This document shows positions 7,675 through 16,850 of a stretch of 41,609 nucleotides of DNA, piece by piece. Source of the DNA: Planctomycetota bacterium (GTDB taxonomy: Bacteria; Planctomycetota; Planctomycetia; Gemmatales; Gemmataceae); NCBI GenBank assembly GCA_016191165.1, contig JACPPF010000066.1, forward strand, positions 1 through 41,609, written 5' to 3'. The notes below the pieces were generated by a model. The model did not search any database. It saw only the letters and a program-made list of their open reading frames with translations, and was not told the origin of the DNA. Each line of letters starts with the position of its first letter. Positions within the stretch are counted from its first letter, which is position 1. Both the position numbers and the translations under genes were made by a program.

Positions 7675-9807
7675 ATGATCCGTTTCAAGTTCCCGATCTC
7701 CGTTATTTTCTTCCTGGCGCTCTGCCTGGGGTTCTCCTCGATGTCGGCAACGGTGGAGCCAGTGGCAGCGCAGGCGAAACCCGCGGCCATCTCGCCACTC
7801 CGCGCCCAAAATATGGCCATCTGCGAATTCCTGAATCAAACCGTCGACACCAAATGGATGCAGGAAAAGCAGAAACTAAAGAACGTCCTTTCCGTGCTCG
7901 GTGACAAACTAGGCGGCAAGGTCGTTTTCGTCGTTCACTCGCAACCCCTGATGTCGGTTCAGACAGGTGACATGATCCCCGATCCCAAGGACGAAGACGT
8001 GGGCTTGCAGCCGGACGATCCGCAGAAGATGCCTCTGGACACCGTTCTATCTCTGTTGTTGCCCCAGGTTGCAAGCGGCAAGGCCACGTATGTGGTGCGG
8101 CGCGGACAGATCGAGATCGTGCCGCGCGATGCCGTGGCTGGAGCGGCCATGCTCGATGAGCGGATCTCGATGAGGTTCCAAGAAAGACCGCTGCACGAGG
8201 TTCTCGATGACCTGGTCGATTACACGGGCGTCGCCATCATTCTCGACCCCCAAGTTGGCAAACGGAAATTGTCGCCCATCACGGCTACATTCCGCAATAC
8301 GCTTCTGGAGGATGCGCTGGTTGCGGTCACGGAGTCCGCCAAACTCAAATATGTGGCCCTGTCCAGCAGCGTTTTCGTTACCACGCCAAAGAAGGCAAGG
8401 CAGATTGAAATCGAGCAGCGGAAACGCGTGAAGCCGAACGCTCAGCCAAAAAAATTCCGCGCCGGCGCCCACGCCCAGGACATCACGCCGACGAAGTTCC
8501 CCATCTCGGTCAACGGCGGCATGGCGGACCGGCAGGCCACGAAAGTGAATGACCGCTTGCATGCGCGCTGTCTCGTGCTCGATGACGGTGCCACCCGGCT
8601 TGCCCTCGTCGTCTGCGATAGTTGCATGATTCCGCGCGAAGTGACCGATCCCGCCAAGCAGCTGGCATCCAAGGCGACCGGCATCCCGCCCGAACGAATC
8701 CTCATCTCCGCGACGCACACGCATACGGCTCCCACGGTTGCCGGGGTGTTTCAGAGCGAGCCCGACCTGGCCTACCGCGACTTCCTTGCGGCAAAAATTG
8801 CCGAGGGTATCACGAAGGCCAACAGCCGGCTTGCGCCGGCGCGGATCGGCTGGGGCGTCGGCGCCGACCCGACGCAAGTTTTCAATCGCCGCTGGAAGAC
8901 CAAGCCCGGCTCCCTCCTTCTGAAAGACCCGTTCGGCAAGGAGACCGACAAGGTCCGCATGAACCCCGGCTATCTGCATCCCGACCTGATCGAGCCGGCC
9001 GGGCCCGTCGATCCGGACATCTCGATTCTCTCTGTGCAATCGCCCCAGGGGAAGCCGATCTCGCTGCTGGCCAACTATTCGCTGCACTACGTCGGCGGCG
9101 TGCCCGCCCTGTCGGCCGACTACTTCGCCATGTTCGCCAATCGGATCGCCACACTCGTCGGCGCCGAGAACGCCGATCCACCCTTTGTCGGCATCATGTC
9201 CAACGGAACGAGCGGCGACATCAACAACGTCAACTTCGGCAAGGCCGGCCCGGGCAAACGGCAGCCGGGCGAGCAGGCCCGCGTCGTCGCGGAGAGCGTG
9301 GCGAAAGCGGCCTTTGACGCCTACAAAAAAATCAAGCACCGCGACTGGGTCGAACTGAAGATGGCCCAGAAAGAAATCCAGCTCGGCGTGCGCCTGCCTG
9401 ACGAGGCCGAATTGAAGCGCGCTCGTGCCATTCTCGCCGCGGCCGCCGAGAAGAAAGTCCTGACAAAGCAGCCCGAAATCTATGCGCGGGAGACGGTCCT
9501 GATGTCGAAGTACCCGAAAAAAGTTGGCGTGATCCTTCAGGCGATCCGCATCGGCGATCTCGGCATCGTTGCCAATCCGTGCGAGACGTTTGTCGAGATT
9601 GGATTGGATATCAAGAAGAAGAGCCCGCTGAAGCACACCTTCACGATCGAACTTGCCAACGGGTACAACGGCTACCTGCCGACGCCGGAGCAACATGCCG
9701 CGGGCGGTTACGAGACGTGGCGGGCCAGGTCGAGCTACCTGGAAGTGAATGCATCTCGCGCGATCCTGGCGACCTGGAAGCAACTGCTCAAAGAGGTCGC
9801 TCCATGA
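7675..9807 (+). CDS. fusion: two secretin-type short domains + neutral ceramidase-like domain
   Basis: A 710-residue protein. The ATG at 7675 has GGAGG 8 bases upstream and opens a signal peptide ('MIRFKFPISVIFFLALCLG', then a small-residue region to AQA). Residues about 60-155 and 160-245 look like two secretin/TonB short N-terminal (STN-type) domains. The second reads 'PLHEVLDDLVDYTGVAIILD', then 'LLEDALVAVTESAKLKYVAL'; the first has 'LKNVLSVLGDKLGGKVVFVV', then 'YVVRRGQIEIVP'. From about residue 261 ('FRAGAHAQDITP') it follows the neutral/alkaline ceramidase N-terminal family: 'ISATHTHTAPT' with candidate zinc ligands His348 and His350, and 'MSNGTSGDINNVNF'. Ceramidases split N-acyl sphingosines; many bacterial relatives act on unknown substrates. 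The protein is presumably periplasmic. Confidence 0.82.
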   Translation: MIRFKFPISVIFFLALCLGFSSMSATVEPVAAQAKPAAISPLRAQNMAICEFLNQTVDTKWMQEKQKLKNVLSVLGDKLGGKVVFVVHSQPLMSVQTGDMIPDPKDEDVGLQPDDPQKMPLDTVLSLLLPQVASGKATYVVRRGQIEIVPRDAVAGAAMLDERISMRFQERPLHEVLDDLVDYTGVAIILDPQVGKRKLSPITATFRNTLLEDALVAVTESAKLKYVALSSSVFVTTPKKARQIEIEQRKRVKPNAQPKKFRAGAHAQDITPTKFPISVNGGMADRQATKVNDRLHARCLVLDDGATRLALVVCDSCMIPREVTDPAKQLASKATGIPPERILISATHTHTAPTVAGVFQSEPDLAYRDFLAAKIAEGITKANSRLAPARIGWGVGADPTQVFNRRWKTKPGSLLLKDPFGKETDKVRMNPGYLHPDLIEPAGPVDPDISILSVQSPQGKPISLLANYSLHYVGGVPALSADYFAMFANRIATLVGAENADPPFVGIMSNGTSGDINNVNFGKAGPGKRQPGEQARVVAESVAKAAFDAYKKIKHRDWVELKMAQKEIQLGVRLPDEAELKRARAILAAAAEKKVLTKQPEIYARETVLMSKYPKKVGVILQAIRIGDLGIVANPCETFVEIGLDIKKKSPLKHTFTIELANGYNGYLPTPEQHAAGGYETWRARSSYLEVNASRAILATWKQLLKEVAP

Positions 9808-9818
9808 TGGATGGGTGA

Positions 9819-9860
9819 TCAAAAAAAGAAAAGGCCGCCGATCACCGGGACCGGCGGCCT
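9819..9860 (-). terminator. intrinsic terminator of the DUF1501 gene
   Basis: AGGCCGCCG (9832-9840) and CGGCGGCCT (9852-9860) form a perfect 9-bp stem with an 11-base loop. Read on the minus strand, the stem is followed at once by a T-rich tract (TTTTCTTTTTTT, opposite 9821-9832). This is a textbook rho-independent terminator, and it starts 18 bases beyond the stop of the minus-strand DUF1501 gene. It also separates that gene from the convergent ceramidase fusion. Confidence 0.88.
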
Positions 9861-9878
9861 GGAAAGGCTGCAAGAGCG

Positions 9879-11195
9879 CTAGGCCACGAGTTCGCGGATC
9901 GCACGGCCGCCCTCGATCATGTAGGTTGGTCGGCCGAGCGGGCTGGTGAACTGAAGGTCGCGCGGCAAACCCAGGGCGTGCAGCACGGTTGCTTTCAGAT
10001 CGATCGGCGCGATGGGCGCGGTGGCCGGGCGCTCCACCTTGGAGCTCGATTCACCGACCGTCTGGCCCATACGCAATCCGCCGCCGGCCAGGGCGAGGGT
10101 GCACAGGCTGCCCCAGTGATCGCGACCGGCATTGCGGTTGATTCGCGGCGTGCGGCCGAATTCGCCGGTGATTACGAGGAGGATCTTGCGATCGAGTCCG
10201 CGGTCCACGGTGTCGCGCACGAAGGCACTGACCGCCTGATCGAGTTCGCCGCAACGGCGCCGCAGGGCGTTGGCGATCTGCCCGTGCATGTCCCAGCCGC
10301 CGTAGTTGATGGTGACGAAGCCGCAGCCGGCTTCACAGAGACGCCGTGCCAGGAGCATCTGCACGCCCAAGCCGCGGCCATACTGTTCGCGAGTGCGGGC
10401 GTTTTCCCGGGTGGTGTCAAAGGCTTGCCGGGCGTTTCCCTGGACGAGTTCGTACGCCTGCCGGCCGTACTGATCGAGTCCATCCAGCATGCCCGTTGAA
10501 TCGATTTCGCGGTTGACGCTGTCGAAGGCCTGCGAGAGTGCGCGGCGGTCTTGCAGCTGCTCGACGGTGACGCGGGGTTCCATGTTGAGGCGTGCCTGCC
10601 CGCTGGTGGCGAACGGCTCGTAGGCCCGACCGAGCCAGGCGGCGCCGTCGCCGGTGATGTTGCCAAGGCGGACGTAGGTGGGGACGCCGGTGCGCGGATG
10701 GTTCGTGCCGCGGGACCGCGAAAGGATCGAACCGGAGGACGGATGAGCCTGGGCGCCCGCCCCTTCGTTGTTTCGGCTGGCGTAGCCGGTGTTGACCCAG
10801 TAGGTTCCGGCGCCGTGGCTGCCGGTGCCGTGCGCGAAGGAACGCACGAAGGCCATCTTGTCGGCCACCGTTCCGATGCGAGGCAACAGGCCGCCGATCT
10901 GCACGCCGGCGAGGTTGGTCTGCACGGCGCCCACGGTGCTGCGAAACTCCGCCGGAGCGGTCATTTTCGGATCGAAGGTCTCAACGTGGGTGGCGCCGCC
11001 GCCGAGCCAAAGCCAAACGACCGACGTATCCTGCGTCGCCCTGCCTTGCGCCTGGGCTTCCGCGCGGGCGCGCAACAGGTCCGGAAGTGAAATCATCGAC
11101 AGGCCGCCGAGCGCTCCCAGGGCGCCGACACTCAAGAAATTGCGGCGGTTCATGCCGTCGCAGGTCCGATGATCGTTGCCGAATAGGTTGAGCAT
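9879..11195 (-). CDS. DUF1501 protein with Tat signal
   Basis: A 438-residue protein. The start at 11195 is preceded by GGGGGG 5 bases upstream; an upstream in-frame start lacks this. Residues 15-35 hold a twin-arginine signal (MNRRNFLSVGALGALGGLSM), so folded export by Tat is likely. The DUF1501 domain fills the rest: 'SVVWLWLGGGATHVETFDPK', 'FVRSFAHGTGSHGAGTYW', 'GCGFVTINYGGWDMHGQI', 'ITGEFGRTPRIN' and 'GRDHWG', then a C-terminal 'LKATVLHALGLP'. The order of motifs is that of the alkaline-phosphatase/sulfatase-like fold, but the catalytic nucleophile is not obvious. DUF1501 proteins usually sit beside DUF1549/DUF1553 partners; here none is adjacent. The function is unknown. Confidence 0.9.
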   Translation of the reverse strand: MLNLFGNDHRTCDGMNRRNFLSVGALGALGGLSMISLPDLLRARAEAQAQGRATQDTSVVWLWLGGGATHVETFDPKMTAPAEFRSTVGAVQTNLAGVQIGGLLPRIGTVADKMAFVRSFAHGTGSHGAGTYWVNTGYASRNNEGAGAQAHPSSGSILSRSRGTNHPRTGVPTYVRLGNITGDGAAWLGRAYEPFATSGQARLNMEPRVTVEQLQDRRALSQAFDSVNREIDSTGMLDGLDQYGRQAYELVQGNARQAFDTTRENARTREQYGRGLGVQMLLARRLCEAGCGFVTINYGGWDMHGQIANALRRRCGELDQAVSAFVRDTVDRGLDRKILLVITGEFGRTPRINRNAGRDHWGSLCTLALAGGGLRMGQTVGESSSKVERPATAPIAPIDLKATVLHALGLPRDLQFTSPLGRPTYMIEGGRAIRELVA

Positions 11196-11267
11196 TACAT
11201 CCCCCCTTTGACAAAAAAAGGTCCCAAAAAACCGCACCGTGAACGCCACGTGTTTTTACGCATTTGG

Positions 11268-11296
11268 GTTGTATCACGGAAATGCAAGCATCGCAA
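11268..11296 (-). promoter_or_regulatory. candidate sigma-70-type promoter for the DUF1501 gene
   Basis: On the minus strand TTGCGA (11296-11291) is followed after 17 bases by TACAAC (11273-11268). The preceding bases TGA make an extended -10 (TG-n-TACAAC). This would put the transcript start about 65 bases before the ATG at 11195. It is a pattern match only; planctomycete promoter consensus is poorly known. Confidence 0.3.
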
Positions 11297-11358
11297 GCGC
11301 CAAGTTTCGCCAAATCGTGTCAACGCTCGCTTTTGAAACGTCCGGGCGTCGGTTACCC

Positions 11359-13887
11359 TCAAGGGATCTTGGCTGACAGGCCGCGGATCTCGATCGCCTT
11401 GACGGCCGGGCCGACCGGATTGGCCATGAGCTTGATTTCGAGTTCGCCGTCCTTCAGGTCCAAGGTTTTGCGGAACTGCCAGGGCTTAGCTGCGCCGCCG
11501 GCCTCGGTGAACACATCGACCTTCATGGCCACGGTCTTTTCGTTGATCTCGATGTCGAACAGACGTTTGCCCTTGCCGGCGAAATCGGCATTGGTCTCCG
11601 CAAAGAACAACACGACTTCGTAACGTCCCGGTTCGAGTTTGAAGAAGTAGCCGAGGCCGACATTGGCCCAGCGTTCGGACTGATGGACGTCTTTCGAGGG
11701 ATTATCGTCGGCGCTCCAGACGCGGGTGCCGCTGTATTTGAGCGACGGATGCCCGTCGCCGGTATCCGCCTCCCAGGGGACGCCGTCGTCGGTGGCAATG
11801 GCGGGGCCGCCGCAGTTGATCCGCTTCAGAAACCGGAGCGGCGATGCCGTGACGATATTTCCCGGTTCGCCCAAAAGGCCCATCGAGCTGCGCGGCCTGG
11901 CGAAGTAGCGATAGTCCGTGCCAAACTTTGTGTCCTTGTCGAGATAGCGGGCCCTTTTCATGTCAGTGACCGCGCCGATCTTTTTCATGGGGCCATCCTT
12001 GCCAACGCCGCGATAGATCTCCATCGCCTTGACAATCGGCTCGAGTTCGCCGTGCCAAAGGACGGTCACGGATTTGGTGCCTGGTATGGCCTGAAGCTTG
12101 ACGGTGTTGGCGGGAGGTTGGTGGTCGGGGACCTTGACTTGAAGGTATCGGGTTTCCCCCAGGCGTCCAACCACGTCAACAGCCTGTACGGCGTACCAAG
12201 TGGTTTGCTTGGACGGGGGCGAATTGTCCGCAAAGGTGTGCGTGTTGCCCGCGACTTTTGCGAGCCAGGTCTTTTCGCCCACGGTGAATTTGTCGGTCAG
12301 GCCGCGAAATACGCGGTACTCGGCTACTTTTCGGTCGTCGGTGGCGGGTTTCCATGCCAGCGTCACGCGAAAGCTTTTCACGACCGTCGCGGCCAGCTCC
12401 GGCACGATCGTGGGCGGCGTCAGGTCCGGGATGGCGAGGTACGGGGCCTGCTCGCCCTTGCTCGGCTCGCGCGCGGGTTTTCCACCAGTTTCCTGCATCT
12501 CGAGAAAATACTCGAACGCCGCCGTGGTGACGTTCGCAGGCAAGGAGACCTTGAAGCGGTTCTTCGCGACCGTTTCCAGGGGTAGAAAGGCGAACTTCGT
12601 TTCGCCCTTGCGGCGCCAGAACAGTTTGCCGGTCGTCTTGACGTCACGCTTTTCCGGGTAGTAACGGATGTTATTGATCTCGAAAGCCCGTCCACCATAG
12701 AACTCGGCAAGCGGGCTGACCTGGATCCGCATGTCGGTCAGTTTGCCTTGCAGTTGCTGTTCAATGGTCTTGGCTCGCTGGGTGATTGCTTGCCGCAGGC
12801 GGTTGACCTGATTGGGATAGTCGCGCCCGGCGCCCTGGTTGACCGATAACAGGGCAGGCTGGATGACGGCTTGCAATTCGGCCAGCCGCTTCGAGAGCTT
12901 TTCGACATGGAGGATTTCTTCGTGGATTTCGGCCAGGCGCAGATAATAGCGTTTGCGTCCCTCCGGGGTTTCCACGACGGATCGCGCCACGAATCCCTGG
13001 AAGCCGGGCAGGATCGTGCCGCCGGGGTTGCCGAACATTTGATCCATCCCGGAGGGGATGAAAACGAGCTGTCCCCGTTGCTTGTCGTGGTAGATGCGGT
13101 AGTTGTTGCGGTTCATCGGATAACCGTCCCAATCCCAGGTAACCGATTCCATGGCGAGGTAGCTGATGAACTTGTCCATGTCGAGAACCTTTTCGAGCTT
13201 TCGCATGCGCATCTGGGGGTTCGGTTCGCGGGCGGCGGCCATCAGCGCCTTGAGGTCGGAGCGGTCCTTGACGTCGTCTCGGCTCGATACAAGTTGCAGC
13301 GGCTGGTCCACCTCGCGTAGAAAACCGCCGTCGTAGAAGTTGCCGTCGGCGTTCTTGAAATGGTGGCGAAGGAAATATTTGTCGTAACCTTCCTTCAGGT
13401 AATACAGCCCGCGTTTGCGGCCATTGATGGTGACCAAGGCATGGCTTACCCGTGAGGCCGGGACGCCGGCGGCGCGGAACAGCTCGCCGCAGATCAGCTC
13501 GGAAACGTAGCCGGGGTCCTGCACCGAATTCGCGAGGTGGAACTTGTCCATGCCGAAAAAGAGGGCGTCGCCGTCGAATTTGTTCATATTGATGGTCAGC
13601 CCTGGTTTATCGTCGATGCCGCGATAGCTGCCGGCGGCGCCCTTGATGTGGATGCCGACGTTTGGGTAGACCTTGTCGGCAACCTTGAGGGTCGCCCTGG
13701 CATAAGTGCGGGGTGCCCGGCGCAGGGCGTCGAGGTTCGTCTTGTCCAGTTCGATGGTGATTTCCAGGACCCTGGGGGTTCTGAAAAGTCGGTCCCTTTC
13801 AGCCAAGGCCTTCTTGGTCTGCGCAGAAGCGGGCGAGGCAAAAACGCCCAGGGCACACGCCAGGAGAACGAGAAAACGGTTGAGCAT
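11359..13887 (-). CDS. secreted CotH-family protein with FN3-like and malectin domains
   Basis: An 842-residue protein with a signal peptide (1-22, ending ASAQ). Residues about 38-380 form a CotH kinase-like domain: 'LEITIELDKTNLDALRR' opens it, 'VGIHIKGAAGSYRG' and 'KPGLTINMNKFDG' form the nucleotide-site region, and 'NRNNYRIYHDKQRGQLVFIP', followed by GMDQMFG, gives the late Asp motif. Residues about 500-690 contain two fibronectin-III-like units ('TLAWKPATDDRKVAEYRVF' and 'VTVLWHGELEPIVKAMEIYR'). Residues about 693-838 are a malectin domain ('RINCGGPAIATDDGVPWEAD', 'GYFFKLEPGRYEVVLFFAET'), which binds sugars. AGGGG lies 6 bases before the ATG. CotH proteins phosphorylate spore-coat proteins in Bacillus; the planctomycete version is an exported multidomain protein of unknown target. 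Confidence 0.88.
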   Translation of the reverse strand: MLNRFLVLLACALGVFASPASAQTKKALAERDRLFRTPRVLEITIELDKTNLDALRRAPRTYARATLKVADKVYPNVGIHIKGAAGSYRGIDDKPGLTINMNKFDGDALFFGMDKFHLANSVQDPGYVSELICGELFRAAGVPASRVSHALVTINGRKRGLYYLKEGYDKYFLRHHFKNADGNFYDGGFLREVDQPLQLVSSRDDVKDRSDLKALMAAAREPNPQMRMRKLEKVLDMDKFISYLAMESVTWDWDGYPMNRNNYRIYHDKQRGQLVFIPSGMDQMFGNPGGTILPGFQGFVARSVVETPEGRKRYYLRLAEIHEEILHVEKLSKRLAELQAVIQPALLSVNQGAGRDYPNQVNRLRQAITQRAKTIEQQLQGKLTDMRIQVSPLAEFYGGRAFEINNIRYYPEKRDVKTTGKLFWRRKGETKFAFLPLETVAKNRFKVSLPANVTTAAFEYFLEMQETGGKPAREPSKGEQAPYLAIPDLTPPTIVPELAATVVKSFRVTLAWKPATDDRKVAEYRVFRGLTDKFTVGEKTWLAKVAGNTHTFADNSPPSKQTTWYAVQAVDVVGRLGETRYLQVKVPDHQPPANTVKLQAIPGTKSVTVLWHGELEPIVKAMEIYRGVGKDGPMKKIGAVTDMKRARYLDKDTKFGTDYRYFARPRSSMGLLGEPGNIVTASPLRFLKRINCGGPAIATDDGVPWEADTGDGHPSLKYSGTRVWSADDNPSKDVHQSERWANVGLGYFFKLEPGRYEVVLFFAETNADFAGKGKRLFDIEINEKTVAMKVDVFTEAGGAAKPWQFRKTLDLKDGELEIKLMANPVGPAVKAIEIRGLSAKIP

Positions 13888-14001
13888 CGGGGACCCCTGG
13901 AGGCAAGAAAAAGTAAAACGACCAAGGGAAAGGGCTTCGTTCGATTGCGGTTACCCTGGTTTTGCCTGGGCTAGATGGCCCAAGGCTCGCTGGTAAACGG
14001 G

Positions 14002-16023
14002 TTAATCCTTGCGAATCACGACATCGGCGCTGCCGAAGGTGCCGGCGGCGTTGCGGACCCTCAAGACCAGGACGTGCGTGCCGGGGCGCAAGGCGTCCGT
14101 TCGGAAGCGGAAGGTTTCCGACTTGCCGTCGAACAGGCCGTCGGTGGGGAAGACGTTGGTCCAGCGTTTGCCATCGACGGCGAAGGATGCCTCGGTGAGC
14201 CGGACATACGGGTCCGTGGCGCTGGCCTCGACGATTGCCTTCCCGTCCTCAAAGCCGACGAACTTGACCGTCACGTTGGGCGCGAGGTGCGTCACGGGGA
14301 CGACGGCGCTAATGCGTTCGACGCTGAAGGCGTCTTGTGCGGAGTTGTCCTTGCGGTCGGTGGCGACGATCTTGATCTGGTACAGGCCAGACGGGATCGC
14401 CGTTGTATCCCAGTCGTAGTCTTTCTTGTCGTAGTTTTCCTCGAGCAGGACCCAGTCCTTCCAGCCGGCCTTCTTGCAATAAATGTCGAAGGTCAGGTCG
14501 TCGTCGTTGGGGTCGGTGGCGGTCCAGCGAATTTTCAACTTCTTGGCGTTTTCCAGGTCCTTGGTTTCCAGGTCAGGCACCTCGAGGTTGGTCAACTCCG
14601 GGGCTTGATTGACCGTCTGATAGCGCAGGGCGAAATGGCGAAACTCGGGCGTTGCTTTCGGGTTCTCGCTTGTCAACGTCACCCGGAACTGCAAGTATCG
14701 CCCGAGCGGCGCGCGGGCCTTGGCCTGGGCGGGGCTTGATTCCTCGACGGACCAGGCGCTCCAGGTGTCATCGGGGTCGGCGACGTTGCCCGAGCGCACG
14801 GCGACGGTGACGGTCGTCCGGGTCGGCGCGTTGGCCTTCCAGCTCATGGCGCCCCACCTGCTTTGTATCTTCGTGTCGAGCACTTCAGAGATCACGTTCC
14901 CGGTAGCCGCGAAGTGGTTTTCGAGGATGAATAGCTTGCCCGGATCGCCCGTGCCAAGGATGAGGGCGCCGTCCTTGCGTTGAAGCAAGCAGTGGATTTG
15001 GCCCACGTTGAGGCGCGCGATCTCGGTTTTTTCCTTGGTTGATTCGTTGACTTCGAAGAGTTGCCCGTTCATGCCGGTGGCGACGATGAGTTTGCCATTG
15101 TTCTGGGCGATTCGCAGGATCATGGTCTTGTCGCGATAAAGTTCGCGAACGGCGCCATCGCCGGCGATTCGATAGAGGGAGTTTTCGCCCGGGGCGGGTG
15201 TGGAGGCGCCAGGCCCGCCGCTCTTGACGCCGCTGCCGGACCCGAACCCGGACCCTCGCCGCGCCACGGGGGCGCTGGTCCCCGCGTAGACGGCGTCCCC
15301 GACGACGTGGAGAGCACGCACTTCGGGCTGGTTGGCGTGATAGAGCACGAAGCCCTTGCCGGTGGGAGCAATGCGATAAATCAATCCGCCCTTGTCCGTT
15401 CCCGCGTAAACGGCTCCCTTCGCCCCGATCGCCAGGCAAAGAATGTGTTCTTGCTTGGTCGTGTAGAACACCTCGGTCTTGCCCGCGGCGGTCAGGCGAT
15501 AGATCTTGCCCTTGGGCCCGGTTCCCGCGTAGACGCTCTTGGTGGCCGGATCGTAGGCGAGGCTCCAGATGTACGCATCGAGCTTGTCAGCCACGAGGGT
15601 GGCCGTGCCATCCGGCGCGATGCGGACGAGCTTCCCGGTCGGCCCCGTGCCGGCGTAGATCGAGCCATCGGGACCGGCCGCGAGAGAGAAGATGTGCCCG
15701 TCCTTGCTCTTGTACACGACGCTCGCCTTGCCCTCGGGCGTGATCTTGAAGAGCTTGCCCTCATCGCCGCTGGCGGCATAGACGTTACCCTTGGCATCCT
15801 CGACGAGGTCCCACACGTTGGCCGCGTCAATCGCCGCGAGCGGCTTGACTTGCCGGGAAAGACGCAGCACGCCCTCGCTGGTGACGACGGCTTCCGTGAA
15901 CTTCGCCTTGTCGAAATTGCTCTGCTGATGCGGCGCCCACACCTTGACCTTGGCGGCCAAGGCGATGTCGGCGGGTGCGAGGAGGGCAAGCGACAAAAGC
16001 AAAAGGCAGCGTCGGTTTGGCAT
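14002..16023 (-). CDS. secreted WD/NHL-type beta-propeller protein
   Basis: A 673-residue protein. The start at 16023 is backed by AAGGA 7 bases upstream and opens a signal peptide ('MPNRRCLLLLSLALLAPADI', ending ALAA). Residues about 60-370 are short propeller repeats with a shared core 'VYAGTGPTGKLVRI': 'NVYAASGDEGKLFKI', 'SIYAGTGPTGKLVRI', 'SVYAGTGPKGKIYRL' and 'AVYAGTDKGGLIYRI'. A Gly/Ser-rich linker (around residues 255-275, GSGFGSGSGVKSGG) interrupts one blade. Residues 400-500 look like a jelly-roll domain ('DTWSAWSVEESS', 'GRYLQFRVTL') and the end has fibronectin-like strands ('LKIRWTATDPNDDDLTFDIY'). The architecture resembles exported sensor or scaffold proteins. It lies 114 bases upstream of nothing but its own-strand neighbour, the CotH gene, and may share its transcript. 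Confidence 0.82.
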   Translation of the reverse strand: MPNRRCLLLLSLALLAPADIALAAKVKVWAPHQQSNFDKAKFTEAVVTSEGVLRLSRQVKPLAAIDAANVWDLVEDAKGNVYAASGDEGKLFKITPEGKASVVYKSKDGHIFSLAAGPDGSIYAGTGPTGKLVRIAPDGTATLVADKLDAYIWSLAYDPATKSVYAGTGPKGKIYRLTAAGKTEVFYTTKQEHILCLAIGAKGAVYAGTDKGGLIYRIAPTGKGFVLYHANQPEVRALHVVGDAVYAGTSAPVARRGSGFGSGSGVKSGGPGASTPAPGENSLYRIAGDGAVRELYRDKTMILRIAQNNGKLIVATGMNGQLFEVNESTKEKTEIARLNVGQIHCLLQRKDGALILGTGDPGKLFILENHFAATGNVISEVLDTKIQSRWGAMSWKANAPTRTTVTVAVRSGNVADPDDTWSAWSVEESSPAQAKARAPLGRYLQFRVTLTSENPKATPEFRHFALRYQTVNQAPELTNLEVPDLETKDLENAKKLKIRWTATDPNDDDLTFDIYCKKAGWKDWVLLEENYDKKDYDWDTTAIPSGLYQIKIVATDRKDNSAQDAFSVERISAVVPVTHLAPNVTVKFVGFEDGKAIVEASATDPYVRLTEASFAVDGKRWTNVFPTDGLFDGKSETFRFRTDALRPGTHVLVLRVRNAAGTFGSADVVIRKD

Positions 16024-16158
16024 GCGCGATTCCTTGTGAATAAAGTCGCGGGGGCTGGATGGATTTATCATTGCGAAAGTGGGCCGCGAACGCAAGAGGG
16101 AAGAAAAGCTGACCGGGCTTGCGCCCAGGCGCCGTTGCGTGAGGTTCTTCGGGTCACC

Positions 16159-16716
16159 TCAGCTCGCCGGAAACAATTCCGCGACCTTGCAGGTGAAGCC
16201 GGGTAGGACGTCTTCGCCGGATAGCCCATCGGTTTTGTAGAGCTTGGTGACGCTGCCGTCCTTGCGATGGATGTGGACGATCTCGTTCTCCGGATCGATA
16301 ATCCAAACGAGCAACACGCCCGCGGCCAGGTATTCCTCAACCTTTTCGTTCAGATCGGCAACCTCGTCGTGCGACGACACCACTTCGACTGCCAGATCGG
16401 GCGCGATGGACAGAAAACCCTCGGCCAGGTGCTCCGGCGAGAAACGCTCACGGCGGACGACGGAGATATCGGGTTTGCGAACCCTGTTGGGATCATCGGG
16501 AAAGCATCGAATGCCATTGGTGGAGGACATCACGATGGCAAGATTGTGGGCCTCGCAAAAGGCATCGAGGCGCCGCGAGGTTCGAATCTCGACAATGCTG
16601 GACAATACGCTCACGGGTTTCTCCACGAGGTTGCCGTCAACAAGCTCGACACCTGTGGCGTCAGGCATGGCCAGGAGGTCCGCGGGGGTGTGTGCCTTGA
16701 TCTGTAGGGTGCTCAT
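16159..16716 (-). CDS. Uma2 family restriction-endonuclease-fold protein
   Basis: A 185-residue cytoplasmic protein of the Uma2/DUF820 family, which has the PD-(D/E)xK nuclease fold. Expected active-site positions are present: Glu24 in 'VELVDGNLV', Asp83 in 'KPDISVV', Glu111 in 'LAVEVVSSHDEV' and Lys125 in 'DLNEKVEEYLAAG'. The 'YLAAGVLLVWIIDPE' strand-helix is typical. The family is extraordinarily abundant in cyanobacteria and planctomycetes; its biological role is unsettled and it often behaves as a solitary gene. Here it is divergent from the DUF4058 gene across 134 bases. No good ribosome-binding site precedes the start. Confidence 0.92.
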   Translation of the reverse strand: MSTLQIKAHTPADLLAMPDATGVELVDGNLVEKPVSVLSSIVEIRTSRRLDAFCEAHNLAIVMSSTNGIRCFPDDPNRVRKPDISVVRRERFSPEHLAEGFLSIAPDLAVEVVSSHDEVADLNEKVEEYLAAGVLLVWIIDPENEIVHIHRKDGSVTKLYKTDGLSGEDVLPGFTCKVAELFPAS

Positions 16717-16850
16717 GGTCGGTGGTCCGTTGGATGGGCATGACTATCGGGGATTTTAGCAAGGCGTCGCAGAAATCGGAAGTCAAATCACCGCAATTCG
16801 CAGGCCATTTCGATAAAATGGCGGAAGGTACTCAGTCCGGAGGGAATCCC

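Noticed and set aside
8047-9873. 608-codon minus-strand open frame opposite the ceramidase fusion
   Set aside because: It has no recognisable domain, is rich in Arg, Gly and Asp, and mirrors codon bias of the plus-strand gene, which has signal peptide, ribosome-binding site and family motifs.
15061-16206. 381-codon plus-strand frame opposite the propeller gene
   Set aside because: Glycine/arginine/aspartate-rich antisense shadow without domains.
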